A stretch of DNA of 64,000 nt. Origin: Chloroflexota bacterium. Lineage in GTDB: Bacteria; Vulcanimicrobiota; JAMCWD01. This document shows positions 51,085 to 64,000 of the stretch, one piece after another. Position 1 is the first letter of the stretch. Every line of letters begins with the position of its first letter. The DNA lies in the NCBI GenBank assembly GCA_023475345.1, contig JAMCWD010000050.1, positions 1 through 64,000 of the forward strand, written 5' to 3'. The position numbers were made by a program, and so were the translations under genes. The notes under the pieces were generated by a model. The model saw nothing but the letters and a program-made list of their open reading frames with translations, had not been told where the DNA came from and did no database searches.

Positions 51085-51804
51085 TTATTTTTTTCGCAAG
51101 ACGAAAGCGATAAAGTTCAGATATTTCCCGCCGCCAGCCTCTATCGTCTTACGGTCATTGACCGCAACTTCATTTTCTTGCCTGAGCCAATCTGCCCAAA
51201 GCTCGTCATTATTTCCCTTCATCTCGTAAATGGAAATGACCTCGGCATCCCGACTACTATTCAATATTTCCGTCCAATAGGTGATGTCACGAAGATAGGC
51301 AAGCTGCTCCGGTGTCCATGAAAGGAGCAGTTCTTTCGGAAGATTATCATGGCAATCCTTTTTCATACCGGGAACACAGATGTAAAGATAACCGCCGCTT
51401 TTGACGAAAGGTAACAGCTTTGTGTCCAAGTATTCTGGGTCGCGTCCCCAAAAATTGTAGGAATCGGTACTGACAATTGCGTCAAAAATCTCTTTCTCAA
51501 ACGGCAGGGTATCGGCATCTGTTTTTACAGGTATGATTTGCTCATGGGTTAGTCCCATTTCATCAAAGAATTTGCGGTTCTCCTGCGGGTCACTCCACAA
51601 ATCGGCGGCATAAACGGTGAAACCATAATCTTTTACGAGCATAACGCTTGTAAGTCCTTGTCCACTCCCGAGGTCACAGACAAAACTTCCAGCAGGAATT
51701 TTATGATTTAGCAGCATTTCTTCCTGTAATTTGAAAGGGTTAGGCCCCATGATTTTAGCCAGTAATTCGGGGGTGTTGTACTTTTGGCTTTTAGTATACT
51801 CCAT
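51085..51804 (-). CDS. Class I SAM-dependent methyltransferase
   Basis: 239 residues. SAM-binding motif I is GSFVCDLGSGQGLTSVMLVK. Motif II is the acidic YAADLWSDPQENRKFFDEMG. Later motifs are FDAIVSTDSYNFWGRDPEYL and FVKSGGYLYICVPGMKKD. The opening QKYNTPELLAKIMGPNPFKL is shared by small methyltransferases of the ubiE/arsM-like type. The substrate is unknown. The gene lies alone in an AT-rich, repeat-flanked region (copy D and GAGGTCTAAA repeats), suggesting recent acquisition. AAGGAGC lies before the ATG. Confidence 0.9.
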   Translation of the reverse strand: MEYTKSQKYNTPELLAKIMGPNPFKLQEEMLLNHKIPAGSFVCDLGSGQGLTSVMLVKDYGFTVYAADLWSDPQENRKFFDEMGLTHEQIIPVKTDADTLPFEKEIFDAIVSTDSYNFWGRDPEYLDTKLLPFVKSGGYLYICVPGMKKDCHDNLPKELLLSWTPEQLAYLRDITYWTEILNSSRDAEVISIYEMKGNNDELWADWLRQENEVAVNDRKTIEAGGGKYLNFIAFVLRKK

Positions 51805-51899
51805 TGTGATTGCTCCTTGTTTTTTATTTGCTTCATTACTTTTATATAGTTTATAGTTAAATTATACTCCGCTCCTTTTATAAAAGCTCCCTACTTACA

Positions 51900-52012
51900 T
51901 CTAAGACCTCAGATCTTGACAGGCTGTCCGAAAATGATTCTTTCAATTTTTCATACCCTACACCTCACCCTACACCTCCACCCTACACCTCAGATCTTGA
52001 TTTTTGAATTTG
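51900..52012. repeat. Short repeat cluster downstream of the methyltransferase promoter
   Basis: It contains AGACCTCAGATCTTGA (51904), three copies of CCTACACCT (51957-51987) and CACCTCAGATCTTGATTTTT (51985 on). Several are inverted copies of the 50.93-kb repeats. No gene is seen between 51805 and 51989. Confidence 0.6.
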
Positions 52013-52208
52013 GCTCCCTCCCTTCCTCTAATACCCCTTTCTTTAGAACAACACTCACAGTCGAATAGTGTATTCCAAGAAAGTCTGCTTTCTCTTTTTG
52101 GTTGTGGTTGTATCTGAATTCGTGATGAGCCTTTAGAATTCCCCTGTTTCTCCCAACGTTTTTAAAGCGGCAGAGAGAGCCGGGAATCCCATGCGAAAAA
52201 ATATTCAC
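51990..52208 (-). pseudogene. Remnant of a REP-associated tyrosine (Y1) transposase
   Basis: The frame encodes KAHHEFRYNHNQKEKADFLG, then IHYSTVSVVLKKG. These closely match the C-terminal HTH that ends Y1-type (IS200-like/REP-associated) transposases (usual form: YTQKEIADFLGIHYSTVSRI). The catalytic HUH and Tyr regions are missing, so it is a decayed fragment. It sits among short repeats. GGTCTAAACG repeats lie just past it at 52256-52293. Confidence 0.65.
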
Positions 52209-52430
52209 TCATCCCCGCATTTAAAAATTATCATCCCCAATTTCAAATATCAAGCTCTGAGGTCTAAACGCAAAGATCTGAGGTCTAAACGCATATGCAA
52301 AAGACAAAAAATTGTGTATCGAGGTAATAATCGAAGAGAAAGAAGAAATTGTTTTGGAATAGGTTGTCATTGGAAATCTTAGGAAGCCGGGAATCCCAAA
52401 CTGAAAGATTCAAGACTTCGCCGATCTCCC

Positions 52431-53717
52431 TTATTTTATCTCAACTTCGGCGATCCATATCTGACCGTCACGAATAAATGCTATCCTTCTCCCGTCAGGA
52501 GACCACTTGGGCTTTTCGCCATAATTGAGAATTTCAGTAAAATCTTTTGTAACAAGTTCTCCTCTAAATGGCTCTTCTTGATATAAATTGCGAGGATATG
52601 CTGATGAGGGATTTGAAGATACGATAAAAATCCAACGCTTTAACAACAGGTCTTTTAATGAACGACCACGAATACTATGTTGTTCTAAGTCTTTCTTAAT
52701 ATCAAAAGCTATATATTTGCCTCGCGGCGACCAACTCGCTGAAATAGGTGCATCAGACAAAAATTGCAATCTTTTAACTTTTCCGTTTTTAGTAATTAAA
52801 TAAAGGCTATATGAGGCAAAAAGAAAACCATCTCCACTTGGAGAAATAGATGAAGACACATAACTTTGTGGAAACCTTGCAATGAAATGAGAAGTTAGAG
52901 ATTTTAATTCAATATATTTTAATTCAATGAAATGAGTTTCTATTTGTTTCGAAAAATTTGGGGGCCAAGCCATTAAATCTTTCTTATATTCTTCGGGACT
53001 TTCTAGATTTATCAATCTCTCAACATAATAATATACTCCCTTTCCATTGGATGACCAGCCAGACACTCCTGAACTAAATATTTTTCCTTCTTCTTTAAGC
53101 TTTATCACCTCGTCCTGTTCATTGTGTAAATTTATTACTCTAATGAAGAGGCCTTTATCATCATAAATAAAAACAAGCCGCTTACCATCGTTTGACCAAA
53201 CAGGGGAAGAACTTGGTTTCTTATCGAAAACATTTCTATATTTTTTGCTATCATAATTTATTAAATATACAGAAGGGGTTTCTCCATGCTGAGGCAAACC
53301 TTCTCTCTTAAACCATCCCTGAGCACAAAGCCATTTGCCATCAGGAGACCAAGATAAACCTCCGCCATACAAGGGCGACTCATAATAAGATCCTCCATCT
53401 CCTGCATAAAAACCAGGAAGAATCTCGTTACAACTCCCTTTAAGATCAACATGATAAATAGATAGAAACCCGCTCCTATCAGAACCACTGCCATATTCAG
53501 GTGTATATGAGAAAGTGATTTCGCGACCGTTGGGGTGCCAGACAAGATCTCCAATTACACTTTCGTTTTTCTCCTCAAGGTGTGTCAATTGATAGACTTC
53601 TAGCACTTTAATATTATCAGATAGCTTCTCGGAGGAAGTACTGCAAAAACCTGTTGAAGCAACCAGTAATTGAATCAGAAAAAAGAAAAACAGGCAGTTC
53701 CTTAGAAATTTATTCAT
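52431..53717 (-). CDS. Secreted TolB-like (WD40/PD40) beta-propeller protein
   Basis: 428 residues. ATG 53715-53717 is preceded by AGGAGG at 8 nt. A signal peptide is present (LFFFFLIQLLVASTGFCS). The body is repeats of the PD40 type: VIGDLVWHPNGREITFSYTP, LSWSPDGKWLCAQGWF, PVWSNDGKRLVFIYDDKGLF and KWSPDGRRIAFIRDGQIWIA. These fold as a TolB-like propeller that binds protein or peptide. It is AT-rich compared with housekeeping neighbours. The N-terminal cysteine region may be a lipobox variant, but this is unsure. No TolQRA genes nearby. Confidence 0.82.
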   Translation of the reverse strand: MNKFLRNCLFFFFLIQLLVASTGFCSTSSEKLSDNIKVLEVYQLTHLEEKNESVIGDLVWHPNGREITFSYTPEYGSGSDRSGFLSIYHVDLKGSCNEILPGFYAGDGGSYYESPLYGGGLSWSPDGKWLCAQGWFKREGLPQHGETPSVYLINYDSKKYRNVFDKKPSSSPVWSNDGKRLVFIYDDKGLFIRVINLHNEQDEVIKLKEEGKIFSSGVSGWSSNGKGVYYYVERLINLESPEEYKKDLMAWPPNFSKQIETHFIELKYIELKSLTSHFIARFPQSYVSSSISPSGDGFLFASYSLYLITKNGKVKRLQFLSDAPISASWSPRGKYIAFDIKKDLEQHSIRGRSLKDLLLKRWIFIVSSNPSSAYPRNLYQEEPFRGELVTKDFTEILNYGEKPKWSPDGRRIAFIRDGQIWIAEVEIK

Positions 53718-53922
53718 GACCAATACCTCCTTATGAAACGCTCAGTGCATACCCCGACCCCAGAACATGATTTTTGAATTCGGTCTCCTGCCTTTATGCT
53801 GAATTCTCACCCCCGCCTTATAAATTCTATTGCTGAATTGTTATCCCTGTTGTTCAAAAATCAGGCACTAAGGTTATTTGTGTATGAAACCTCTTCCCTT
53901 CTGAATTATTTACTGACAAAAT

Positions 53923-54204
53923 TCAATTCCCGATATTAAATGTGTCATGTGGCCGAAATAAAACATATCCAAAAAAATTGAATACGATAGCAGCTAAAAC
54001 CCCCAGTATTGTAAATGCCACCCCCAAAGCTAGGCCTATCATATAATGAGGCATCGGCAGATCTCTCGCAACAGTCCTCTTATACATTCTCACTAATAAG
54101 ATAGAAACAAGAATATTTGCTCCTAAAGCTAGAAAAGCCAGACCACCAACAATAAGAAAAATAATCCCTAATGAATAAAATAATGCGACGAGAACTATTA
54201 CCAT
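53923..54204 (-). CDS. Small membrane protein of unknown function
   Basis: 93 residues with two to three hydrophobic helices: VIVLVALFYSLGIIFLIVGG, LAFLALGANILVSILLVRMY, and IGLALGVAFTILGVLAAIVF. A short polar loop (KRTVARDLPMPHY) lies between. The pattern is of a small integral membrane protein. The ribosome-binding site is distant (GGAG about 14 nt upstream), which lowers confidence. No known family was recognised. Confidence 0.55.
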   Translation of the reverse strand: MVIVLVALFYSLGIIFLIVGGLAFLALGANILVSILLVRMYKRTVARDLPMPHYMIGLALGVAFTILGVLAAIVFNFFGYVLFRPHDTFNIGN

Positions 54205-54416
54205 TTAATATTTCACTTCTCCGGGATAATTTTTCTCATATAGTTTCGTTCCCCGAAATAATATTCTGGTGGAAACACCCGAGTCCTGCATTATTAAGCA
54301 GCACTGTTGTATCTCCGACTCAGAACCCCGCATTTAAAAAAATTTCCCCTCTTGAACAGGACAGGCGGGGGTTCGTGATGAACTTAATCCAGCAACTTAG
54401 CTCACCGGAGGAATGA

Positions 54417-55577
54417 ATGCGGATAGGGATGTTCGTAGATTGCTACGAACCAATAATAAACGGCGTAACGACCGAAGTTAAAGAGTTGAAGAAAACTCTC
54501 GAGGGCATGGGTCACGAAGTCTTCCTTTTCGTCCCGAAGGCCCCCGGCTATGCCGAGGAAGAGCGAGTTTACAGGTTTTCATCCGTCCCGTTCATTTTCC
54601 AGCCCGAACACAGGTTCACATCCCCCTTCCCCCTGAAAATCCTGAAAGCCGTTGACACGCTGAACCTGGATGTAATTCATATACATACACCGTTCAACGT
54701 AGGCTGGATGGGCCTTTATAAATCGGCGAAACTGGGAATACCTGCGATATTCACCCACCATACATTCTGGGAAGACTACCTCCATTATTTCCCTATCCTG
54801 CCGCCCGGCATCGCCAGGAAAGTGGCGTATTGGCTCTATCACTTGTTTGCGGATCGCTCCAAATACATAATAGCGCCGGGCCGGGAGGCGAAGAAGAGGC
54901 TTGAAAAAATCGGGATCACCACGCCGGTTGAGGTTATACCGGGGGGCATCGACCTGGAGCTTTTCAGCCCTTTTGGGGGTGAGAAAATCCGCAAGTCCGC
55001 GCTCGGTGAAAAAGGGGAATACCTCCTGATATACGCGGGCAGGCTGGGCAAGGAGAAAAACCTGGATTACCTCATTTCTATGATGGGCGATCTTTATAAG
55101 AGGGATTCAGGCGTCCGCCTTTTGATAGTGGGCGACGGGCCGGTCCGCCATGATCTTGAAAACAGGGTAAAAGAGCTTGGCATAAAGGATGCGGTAATAT
55201 TCCAGGGGTATGTCCCCAGGGAAAAGATAGGGCCGTATTATGCCGCTTCCGACCTGCTGGTTTTCTCATCGCATACGGAGACACAGGGGGTGGTCCTCGT
55301 GGAGTCCCTGGCATGCGGGACGCCGGTTATCGCAGTCGATGCCGAGGCCCAGAACGAGCTTTTATCCGGCAGAGGATGCGGCATACTTGTTGAAGGAGGC
55401 CCGGAGGATTTCGGAAGGATAACTTTCGGTCTTCTTCATGACCCGGACAGGCTTAAGAGAATGTCCGAAGAAGGACTGAAAGCAGCCCGGTCTTATTCAA
55501 GGCAGTCTATGGGTGAAAAGACGCTGGATATCTACCGGAAAGCCTTGACAAAACCTGAAAAAAACTCTAAAAAATAA
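54417..55577 (+). CDS. GT4-family glycosyltransferase
   Basis: 386 residues. The GT-B fold with N-terminal MRIGMFVDCYEPIINGVTTE and VIHIHTPFNVGWMGLYKSAK is followed by the C-terminal nucleotide-sugar domain. There GEYLLIYAGRLGKEKNLDYL, LLIVGDGPVRHDLENRVKE and SHTETQGVVLVESLACGTPV carry the EX7E region. It is close to diacylglycerol alpha-mannosyltransferase/glucosyltransferase types. GGAGGAATGA precedes the ATG. It probably makes a glycolipid or polysaccharide. It lies just upstream of the phosphohexomutase gene. Confidence 0.92.
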   Translation: MRIGMFVDCYEPIINGVTTEVKELKKTLEGMGHEVFLFVPKAPGYAEEERVYRFSSVPFIFQPEHRFTSPFPLKILKAVDTLNLDVIHIHTPFNVGWMGLYKSAKLGIPAIFTHHTFWEDYLHYFPILPPGIARKVAYWLYHLFADRSKYIIAPGREAKKRLEKIGITTPVEVIPGGIDLELFSPFGGEKIRKSALGEKGEYLLIYAGRLGKEKNLDYLISMMGDLYKRDSGVRLLIVGDGPVRHDLENRVKELGIKDAVIFQGYVPREKIGPYYAASDLLVFSSHTETQGVVLVESLACGTPVIAVDAEAQNELLSGRGCGILVEGGPEDFGRITFGLLHDPDRLKRMSEEGLKAARSYSRQSMGEKTLDIYRKALTKPEKNSKK

Positions 55578-55584
55578 AGGGAAT

Positions 55585-55611
55585 TTGACAACCTACATAT
55601 AATAATATACA
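55585..55611 (+). promoter_or_regulatory. Candidate promoter upstream of the phosphohexomutase gene
   Basis: TTGACA (55585-55590), a 15-bp spacer and TATACA (55606-55611). Spacing is short, so the call is tentative. The leader to the ATG is about 95 nt. Confidence 0.4.
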
Positions 55612-55713
55612 CGAGGTTTAAAGCTACTTGCGGAGGTATTTTTAAGCCTGCGAAAATGGGTATGACAGGGCTAAAGATCCCGCGTTTATTTTTTTGTCTT
55701 CCCGGAGGTTAAA

Positions 55714-59164
<3,451 letters not shown>

Positions 59165-59189
59165 TTAAGCAAGGAAAGGATTATCAAAA

Positions 59190-61691
59190 ATGGCTCCAGT
59201 TGATAGAATGGTTCCTGTACCTATTGAAGACGAAATGAAAGAGAGCTACATCGATTATGCAATGAGCGTAATCATGGCGCGCGCTCTGCCCGATGTCAGG
59301 GATGGCCTGAAGCCCGTCCAGCGGCGTATCCTTTTTTCGATGTCGAACATGGGCATGACGCCCGACAAGCCTCACAAGAAATCGGCGACCATCGTCGGCG
59401 ACGTCATAGGCAAATATCACCCTCACGGCGACCAGGCCATATATGACGCCCTTGTAAGGATGGCCCAGGATTTCAACATGCGTTATCCCCTGGTTGACGG
59501 TCACGGCAACTTCGGCTCCGTGGACGGCGACCCAGCAGCCGCTTACAGATACACCGAAGCCAGGCTGTCAAAGATAGCCATGACGATATTAAAAGACCTC
59601 GAAAAAGACACGGTTGACTTCAGGCCCAACTTTGACAGCAACCACAACGAACCTGTAGTCCTTCCTTCGGGCATGCCCAACCTGCTTGTGAACGGGTCGG
59701 GCGGCATAGCGGTAGGCATGGCGACGAACATACCCCCGCACAACCTGGGCGAGGTTATAGATGCGCTGGAACTTTTAATAAACGAGCCGGGCTGCTCCCT
59801 TGAGGAGCTTATAAATATCGTCCCTGCCCCCGATTTTCCGACAGGCGCGCTCATCCTGGGCCTTGAAGGCGCAAAACAGGCTTATACCACAGGGCGCGGG
59901 AGCGTCATCATGCGGGCAAAGACCGAGATCCAGCCTTTCAAGGGGAGCAGGCACAGGATCATAGTAAACGCCATCCCCTACCAGGTCAACAAATCCCGTC
60001 TCCTGGAAGATATCGCGTTGAAGGTCCGCGAAAAAATAATTACCGGCGTTACCGACCTCCGGGACGAGTCCGACCGCCACGGCATGAGGATAGTCATAGA
60101 ACTCGGGCACAACGTCAACCCGAACATTACCCTGAACCAGTTGTTCAAGCATACTTACCTCCAGACTTCGTTCGGCGTTATCCTGCTTGCTCTGGTCGAG
60201 GGCGTGCCCAGGATGCTCAACCTCAAGGAATGCCTTGAGCATTACCTGAACCACAGGCGGGTGATAGTTACCAGAAGAACCGAGTTCGAGCTGGAAGAAG
60301 CCAGAAAAAGACATCACATAGTCGAAGGGCTGATAAAAGCCGTCGATGTCCTGGACGAAGTCATCGCGCTTATTCGTGCCAGCAAAAACCCGGAAGAAGC
60401 AAAAGACGGCCTGATGAGAGAATTCAAATTCACCGAGATCCAGGCGAAGGCGATTCTCGATATGCGGCTCGCCAGGCTCACGGCGCTGGAACTAGAAGCG
60501 CTCGAAGACGAATTCAGGGAACTGATAAAAACCATCGCGGCCCTAGAAGAGATCCTTTCCAGCAAAAGAAGGATAGACCACGTTATAAAAACCGAATTGA
60601 AAGAGATCAGGAAGAAGTTCGCCGACGAGCGCAGGACGGTGATCATCCCGTCGGAAGTTGATAAATTCGAAATGGAAGACCTTATACCGAAGCAGGAAGT
60701 GGTAATAACGCTTTCACATGCGGGTTACGTCAAACGTCTTGTTTCAAGCACCTACCGCAGCCAGCACAGGGGCGGAAGAGGCGTAATGGGGTCTTCCCTC
60801 AAAGAGGAAGATTACATAACCAGGGTCATCAATACCAGCACCCACCATTTCCTGCTGTTCTTTACGAACAGGGCCAAGGTTTACCGCCTGAAAGCATACG
60901 AAATACCCCAGGCGGGAAGAAACGCAAGGGGCACGGCGATAGTCAACCTCATACCGCTTGACAAGGGAGAAAAAATAACCGAGATGATCCCCGTCAACCA
61001 GTTCGCCGAAGGCAAATACCTTTTCATGATAACCAAAAAAGGGTATGTCAAGAAAACCGAGCTTCCCGCCTTCAGCAACATACGCAAGAGCGGGATATAC
61101 GCGCTGAACCTCGGACCGGACGACGACCTGGTCGATGTAAGGCCCACTGCGGGAGACGAAGAACTGATTATTATAACGAAGCTCGGTCAGGCTCTCCGCT
61201 TTAAAGAAGAACAGGTAAGGCCCATGGGACGCTCGGCAAGGGGCGTCCGCGGCATCAGGCTCCGCAAAGGCGACATGGTGGTATCCCTGGCCGGGGTCAT
61301 CTGGGGAGATGAACTGCTTGTCGCAACCGATAAAGGTTTCGGAAAAAGAACTCCCCTGGCCGACCTGAAAATTTACAACCGTGGTTGTATGGGCGTGAAA
61401 ATCATGAGAGTCTCGTCCAAGGTCGGCAGACTGATAGGCGGAAAAGTAGCGACTAAAAACGACGAGATAATGCTGTCAACCCGCGAAGGCTACATCATAA
61501 GGCTCCTGGTCAACGAGATAAGCAAGATGGGACGCATAACCAGCGGCGTAAAGCTTGTAAACCTCGAAGAAGGAGACGAAGTTACCGAGCTGACCCCGAT
61601 GACTACAAACCTTGATCTTTTCGAAGCAGGCAAGGAGAATGGGAACGGTAACGGGGACGGGACGGCGGATCTTTTCGAGGACGAAGAATGA
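59190..61691 (+). CDS. gyrA: DNA gyrase subunit A
   Basis: 833 residues. The quinolone-region motif [20 protein letters not shown] and the catalytic tyrosine in [18 protein letters not shown] are present. [20 protein letters not shown] follows. The C-terminal beta-pinwheel contains the GyrA box region ([15 protein letters not shown]) and its repeats. Pinwheel presence separates it from ParC. A Gly/Asn-rich acidic tail ([17 protein letters not shown]) ends it. It forms gyrase with GyrB. The stop overlaps whiA by 4 bp. Confidence 0.97.
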   Translation: MAPVDRMVPVPIEDEMKESYIDYAMSVIMARALPDVRDGLKPVQRRILFSMSNMGMTPDKPHKKSATIVGDVIGKYHPHGDQAIYDALVRMAQDFNMRYPLVDGHGNFGSVDGDPAAAYRYTEARLSKIAMTILKDLEKDTVDFRPNFDSNHNEPVVLPSGMPNLLVNGSGGIAVGMATNIPPHNLGEVIDALELLINEPGCSLEELINIVPAPDFPTGALILGLEGAKQAYTTGRGSVIMRAKTEIQPFKGSRHRIIVNAIPYQVNKSRLLEDIALKVREKIITGVTDLRDESDRHGMRIVIELGHNVNPNITLNQLFKHTYLQTSFGVILLALVEGVPRMLNLKECLEHYLNHRRVIVTRRTEFELEEARKRHHIVEGLIKAVDVLDEVIALIRASKNPEEAKDGLMREFKFTEIQAKAILDMRLARLTALELEALEDEFRELIKTIAALEEILSSKRRIDHVIKTELKEIRKKFADERRTVIIPSEVDKFEMEDLIPKQEVVITLSHAGYVKRLVSSTYRSQHRGGRGVMGSSLKEEDYITRVINTSTHHFLLFFTNRAKVYRLKAYEIPQAGRNARGTAIVNLIPLDKGEKITEMIPVNQFAEGKYLFMITKKGYVKKTELPAFSNIRKSGIYALNLGPDDDLVDVRPTAGDEELIIITKLGQALRFKEEQVRPMGRSARGVRGIRLRKGDMVVSLAGVIWGDELLVATDKGFGKRTPLADLKIYNRGCMGVKIMRVSSKVGRLIGGKVATKNDEIMLSTREGYIIRLLVNEISKMGRITSGVKLVNLEEGDEVTELTPMTTNLDLFEAGKENGNGNGDGTADLFEDEE

Positions 61692-62605
61692 GTTTCGGAA
61701 GACAGGTCAAGCAGGAATTATACAGGCTCAGCCCTGAAAGGGACTGCTGTGCCGGCACCCAGTTATGGGCGATGATTTCCTGCAGGCTGGAAAAATCCGG
61801 GCCCGGCCCGATACATATTAAAGCCGGGAGCCTTCCCGAGGCCCGGCTCATATTAAAGCTCATCAGGAGATTGGGAGTTACCGCGGTAAAATGGGCTGTT
61901 TCCGATGAAAAAAGGCTTGTCCGCCACCAGGTGGTAATGATGGAATTCGAGCCTGAAGGCGAATTGAAAAAACTTTTATCCTCCGGCATCCTGGAAAACT
62001 GTAAGTGGACAGGCGGGCTGATTTCAAGGAACTGTTGTAAAAGGAGCTTTTTAAGAGGGTTATATCTTGCTTCCGGCTCCATTTCCACGGGAAAAGGGGG
62101 CTATCACCTGGAATTTACATTCAAAGATGAAGACCCCGGTACCCGCCTTGCGGAGGTTCTCGAATCTTTAGAGCTTAAATCCAGAGTCTCCGGGCGGAGG
62201 AGCCATTACCTCGTTTATATGAAAAAGGGGGAAGACATATCCTCGTTCCTCACACAAATAGGCGCATTCAACGCCATGCTGAAGTTTGAAGAAGAAAGGG
62301 CGGTTAAAGAGACCCGCGGGCATGTCAACCGTTTGGTGAACTCGGAATCGGCGAATCTTGAAAAACAGGCAATGGCATCGGGCCGTCAGGTCCATGCCAT
62401 AAAATTGATAAAATCTGCAGGATTATGGAAAAAATTGCCGTATCCTCTTCGGGAAATCGGGGAAATGAGAGAAGTGAACCCTGAATTTTCTCTGGGCGAG
62501 TTGGGAGAACAGTTCAACCCGGCAATTAAAAAGGCTACTGTCGGCAGGCGGCTGAAAAGGCTTGAAGACATGGCCGAAAATATTTTATTAAGGAGGAAGT
62601 CGTAA
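61688..62605 (+). CDS. whiA: WhiA-family DNA-binding protein
   Basis: 305 residues. The N-terminal LAGLIDADG-like region contains [20 protein letters not shown] and [19 protein letters not shown], the known WhiA signature. The C-terminal HTH reads [20 protein letters not shown], then [12 protein letters not shown]. WhiA is a conserved regulator/cell-division-linked protein in Gram-positive bacteria and some deep lineages. It starts inside the gyrA stop (ATGA), and its end overlaps the gap start (TAATG), so gyrA, whiA and gap are co-transcribed. Confidence 0.94.
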   Translation: MSFGRQVKQELYRLSPERDCCAGTQLWAMISCRLEKSGPGPIHIKAGSLPEARLILKLIRRLGVTAVKWAVSDEKRLVRHQVVMMEFEPEGELKKLLSSGILENCKWTGGLISRNCCKRSFLRGLYLASGSISTGKGGYHLEFTFKDEDPGTRLAEVLESLELKSRVSGRRSHYLVYMKKGEDISSFLTQIGAFNAMLKFEEERAVKETRGHVNRLVNSESANLEKQAMASGRQVHAIKLIKSAGLWKKLPYPLREIGEMREVNPEFSLGELGEQFNPAIKKATVGRRLKRLEDMAENILLRRKS

Positions 62606-63624
62606 TGAAGGTAGCCATTAACGGTTTTGGAAGAGTGGGGAAACAGGTACTAAAGATTCTCATGGAGAGGCATCCTGAAATTGAAATTGTAGCAATAAAC
62701 GATATCACGGATGTTGAAACAAACGTACACCTGTTCAAGTACGATTCGAATTACGGGATATTCAAGGGTACCATCGAAGCCGGAGCAAACGAGATGATAA
62801 TAAACGGCAGGCACATAAAGGTGTTCGCCGAGCGAGATCCTCTCAATCTCCCCTGGAAAGCGCTCGGTATCGATTACGTGGTAGAAGCTTCGGGTATTTT
62901 TACAGACCGGGAAGGGGCATCGAAACATATCCAGGCCGGGGCGAAACGGGTTGTCATAACCGCTCCCGCAAAGAAAAAAGGCGCCGACATCACCATAGTC
63001 CTGGGCGTCAACGAAGACAAATACGATCCTGAAAAAGATTTCATTATTTCAAATGCGTCCTGTACGACCAACTGCCTTGCGCCGGTAGTCAAAGTGGTAC
63101 ACGATACTTTTATCATGAAATCGGGCCTTGTAACGACTATTCACTCATACACCAACGACCAGCGGATCCTCGACCTGCCCCATAAAGATCTGAGGCGGGC
63201 AAGGGCTGCGGCCATGAATATAATCCCGACCACCACCGGCGCTGCAAAAGCCACCGCCGAGGTTATCCCCGATCTGAAAGGCAAAATAGACGGTCTTGCA
63301 ATCCGCGTACCCACGCCTACCGTTTCCCTCGTTGACCTCGTGGCCGATGTCGAGAAAGATGTAGATTTCGATTCGCTTATCAAAGCCTTTAAAGATGCCG
63401 CTGCAGGTTCCATGAAGGGGATCCTTGAGGTTACCGACGAACTGCTGGTTTCGATGGACTTTAAAGGAAATGAAGCGTCATCGATAGTGGACGCGACGGC
63501 ATGCATGGTCCAGGGCAAGATGATCAAAGTGCTTTCATGGTACGATAACGAATGGGGATATTCAACCAGGGTGGCCGACCTAGTCAGCTACATGGCAAAA
63601 AAAGAAAGTCTCAGCAAGGTGTAG
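62605..63624 (+). CDS. gap: Glyceraldehyde-3-phosphate dehydrogenase
   Basis: 339 residues. The NAD site is [17 protein letters not shown]. The catalytic motif [19 protein letters not shown] holds the active Cys. [20 protein letters not shown] and [15 protein letters not shown] complete the family. It oxidises glyceraldehyde-3-phosphate in glycolysis and gluconeogenesis. Its ATG overlaps the whiA stop, and AGGAGG lies 8 nt upstream within whiA. It is followed by pgk, the standard glycolytic order. Confidence 0.97.
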   Translation: MKVAINGFGRVGKQVLKILMERHPEIEIVAINDITDVETNVHLFKYDSNYGIFKGTIEAGANEMIINGRHIKVFAERDPLNLPWKALGIDYVVEASGIFTDREGASKHIQAGAKRVVITAPAKKKGADITIVLGVNEDKYDPEKDFIISNASCTTNCLAPVVKVVHDTFIMKSGLVTTIHSYTNDQRILDLPHKDLRRARAAAMNIIPTTTGAAKATAEVIPDLKGKIDGLAIRVPTPTVSLVDLVADVEKDVDFDSLIKAFKDAAAGSMKGILEVTDELLVSMDFKGNEASSIVDATACMVQGKMIKVLSWYDNEWGYSTRVADLVSYMAKKESLSKV

Positions 63625-63653
63625 ATACAAATCTTCTTTATAAGAGGTGAAGT

Positions 63654-64000
63654 ATGAATAAGGCGGATGTCAGGGATATTGACGTCAAAGGCAAGCGGGC
63701 GCTTGTCCGTGTCGATTTCAATGTACCCTTGAAAGACGGGGAGATAACCGACGATACCCGCATAAAAGCCGCTGTCCCGACAATCCGGTACCTGCTTGAC
63801 CACGGCGCGGCGGTTATATTGATGAGCCACCTGGGACGCCCTGACGGCAAGGTTGTTTCCGAGCTCCGCATGGCCCCCATCGGCAAAAGGCTGGCGGAGA
63901 TCCTCGGCCGCCCGGTAACAACACTGACCGATTGTATCGGCCCCGAAGTCAAAAAAGCAGTGGAGGCTATGAAACCGGGGGATATAATCCTCCTGGAAAA
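63654..64000 (+). CDS. pgk: Phosphoglycerate kinase, partial (3' end off window)
   Basis: The first 115 residues are visible: [40 protein letters not shown] and [15 protein letters not shown], the N-terminal substrate-binding signature. GAGGTG precedes the ATG, 30 bp after gap. It transfers phosphate from 1,3-bisphosphoglycerate to ADP. The ATP-binding half lies beyond the window. Confidence 0.96.
   Translation, partial: MNKADVRDIDVKGKRALVRVDFNVPLKDGEITDDTRIKAAVPTIRYLLDHGAAVILMSHLGRPDGKVVSELRMAPIGKRLAEILGRPVTTLTDCIGPEVKKAVEAMKPGDIILLE

Overview
The window comes from an uncultivated-looking, probably anaerobic bacterium. It has a class III-type ribonucleotide reductase, a Cas9-type CRISPR system, predicted lipoproteins and no archaeal core genes. 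The right end carries gyrB-gyrA-whiA-gap-pgk. WhiA next to gap and pgk is a Gram-positive-type arrangement (also seen in some deep lineages), so Actinomycetota, Bacillota or a related deep branch is the best guess. No rRNA or tRNA was seen, so taxonomy is open.

Layout. (1) 1-10.9 kb, minus strand: a large gas-vesicle operon. In order of transcription it holds a coiled-coil protein, GvpA, a GvpC-like 33-residue repeat protein, GvpN, an unknown 100-residue protein, Hsp20/GvpH, a Cdc48-type AAA+ ATPase, a GvpF/L protein with a C-terminal J domain, GvpF/L, GvpG, GvpO, a GvpA/J-like protein with a zinc ribbon, an AbrB-type regulator, a second Hsp20, GvpK, a third GvpF/L, and a GvpJ/M-like protein cut by the window edge. 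(2) 11-18.4 kb: an SBBP-repeat lipoprotein, three linked two-component genes and a secreted unknown. (3) 18.6-30.8 kb: accessory genes, including a five-repeat helical protein, a DUF559 nuclease between inverted copies of a dispersed repeat, NrdD, an orphan response regulator, an FAD oxidoreductase, an acyl-CoA dehydrogenase, a DUF1780 protein and a frameshifted antitoxin. (4) 31-36.5 kb: a B12-binding radical SAM protein, PgeF, and a PhoB/PhoR-like triplet whose second kinase has a degenerate GGDEF domain. (5) 36.5-42.9 kb: a complete type II-C CRISPR-Cas locus (tracrRNA, cas9, cas1, cas2, 27 repeats). (6) 42.9-54.2 kb: a FecR-like protein, PAS/GAF sensors, GalT, then an AT-rich, repeat-littered stretch with a methyltransferase, a transposase remnant and a TolB-like protein. 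(7) 54.4-64 kb: a glycosyltransferase, a phosphohexomutase, gyrB, gyrA, whiA, gap and pgk (partial).

Most notable. Each CRISPR repeat, read on the minus strand, contains a consensus-like promoter (TTGACA, 16 bp, TACAAT) that fires into the adjoining spacer. The anti-repeat in front of cas9 keeps this promoter pointing at cas9. The tracrRNA promoter faces it from inside the cas9 leader, so cas9 and tracrRNA appear to be driven by face-to-face promoters. In the gas-vesicle operon, chaperone-type functions (J domain, two Hsp20, Cdc48) and a zinc-ribbon GvpA paralogue stand out. NrdD appears to lack the glycyl-radical glycine.
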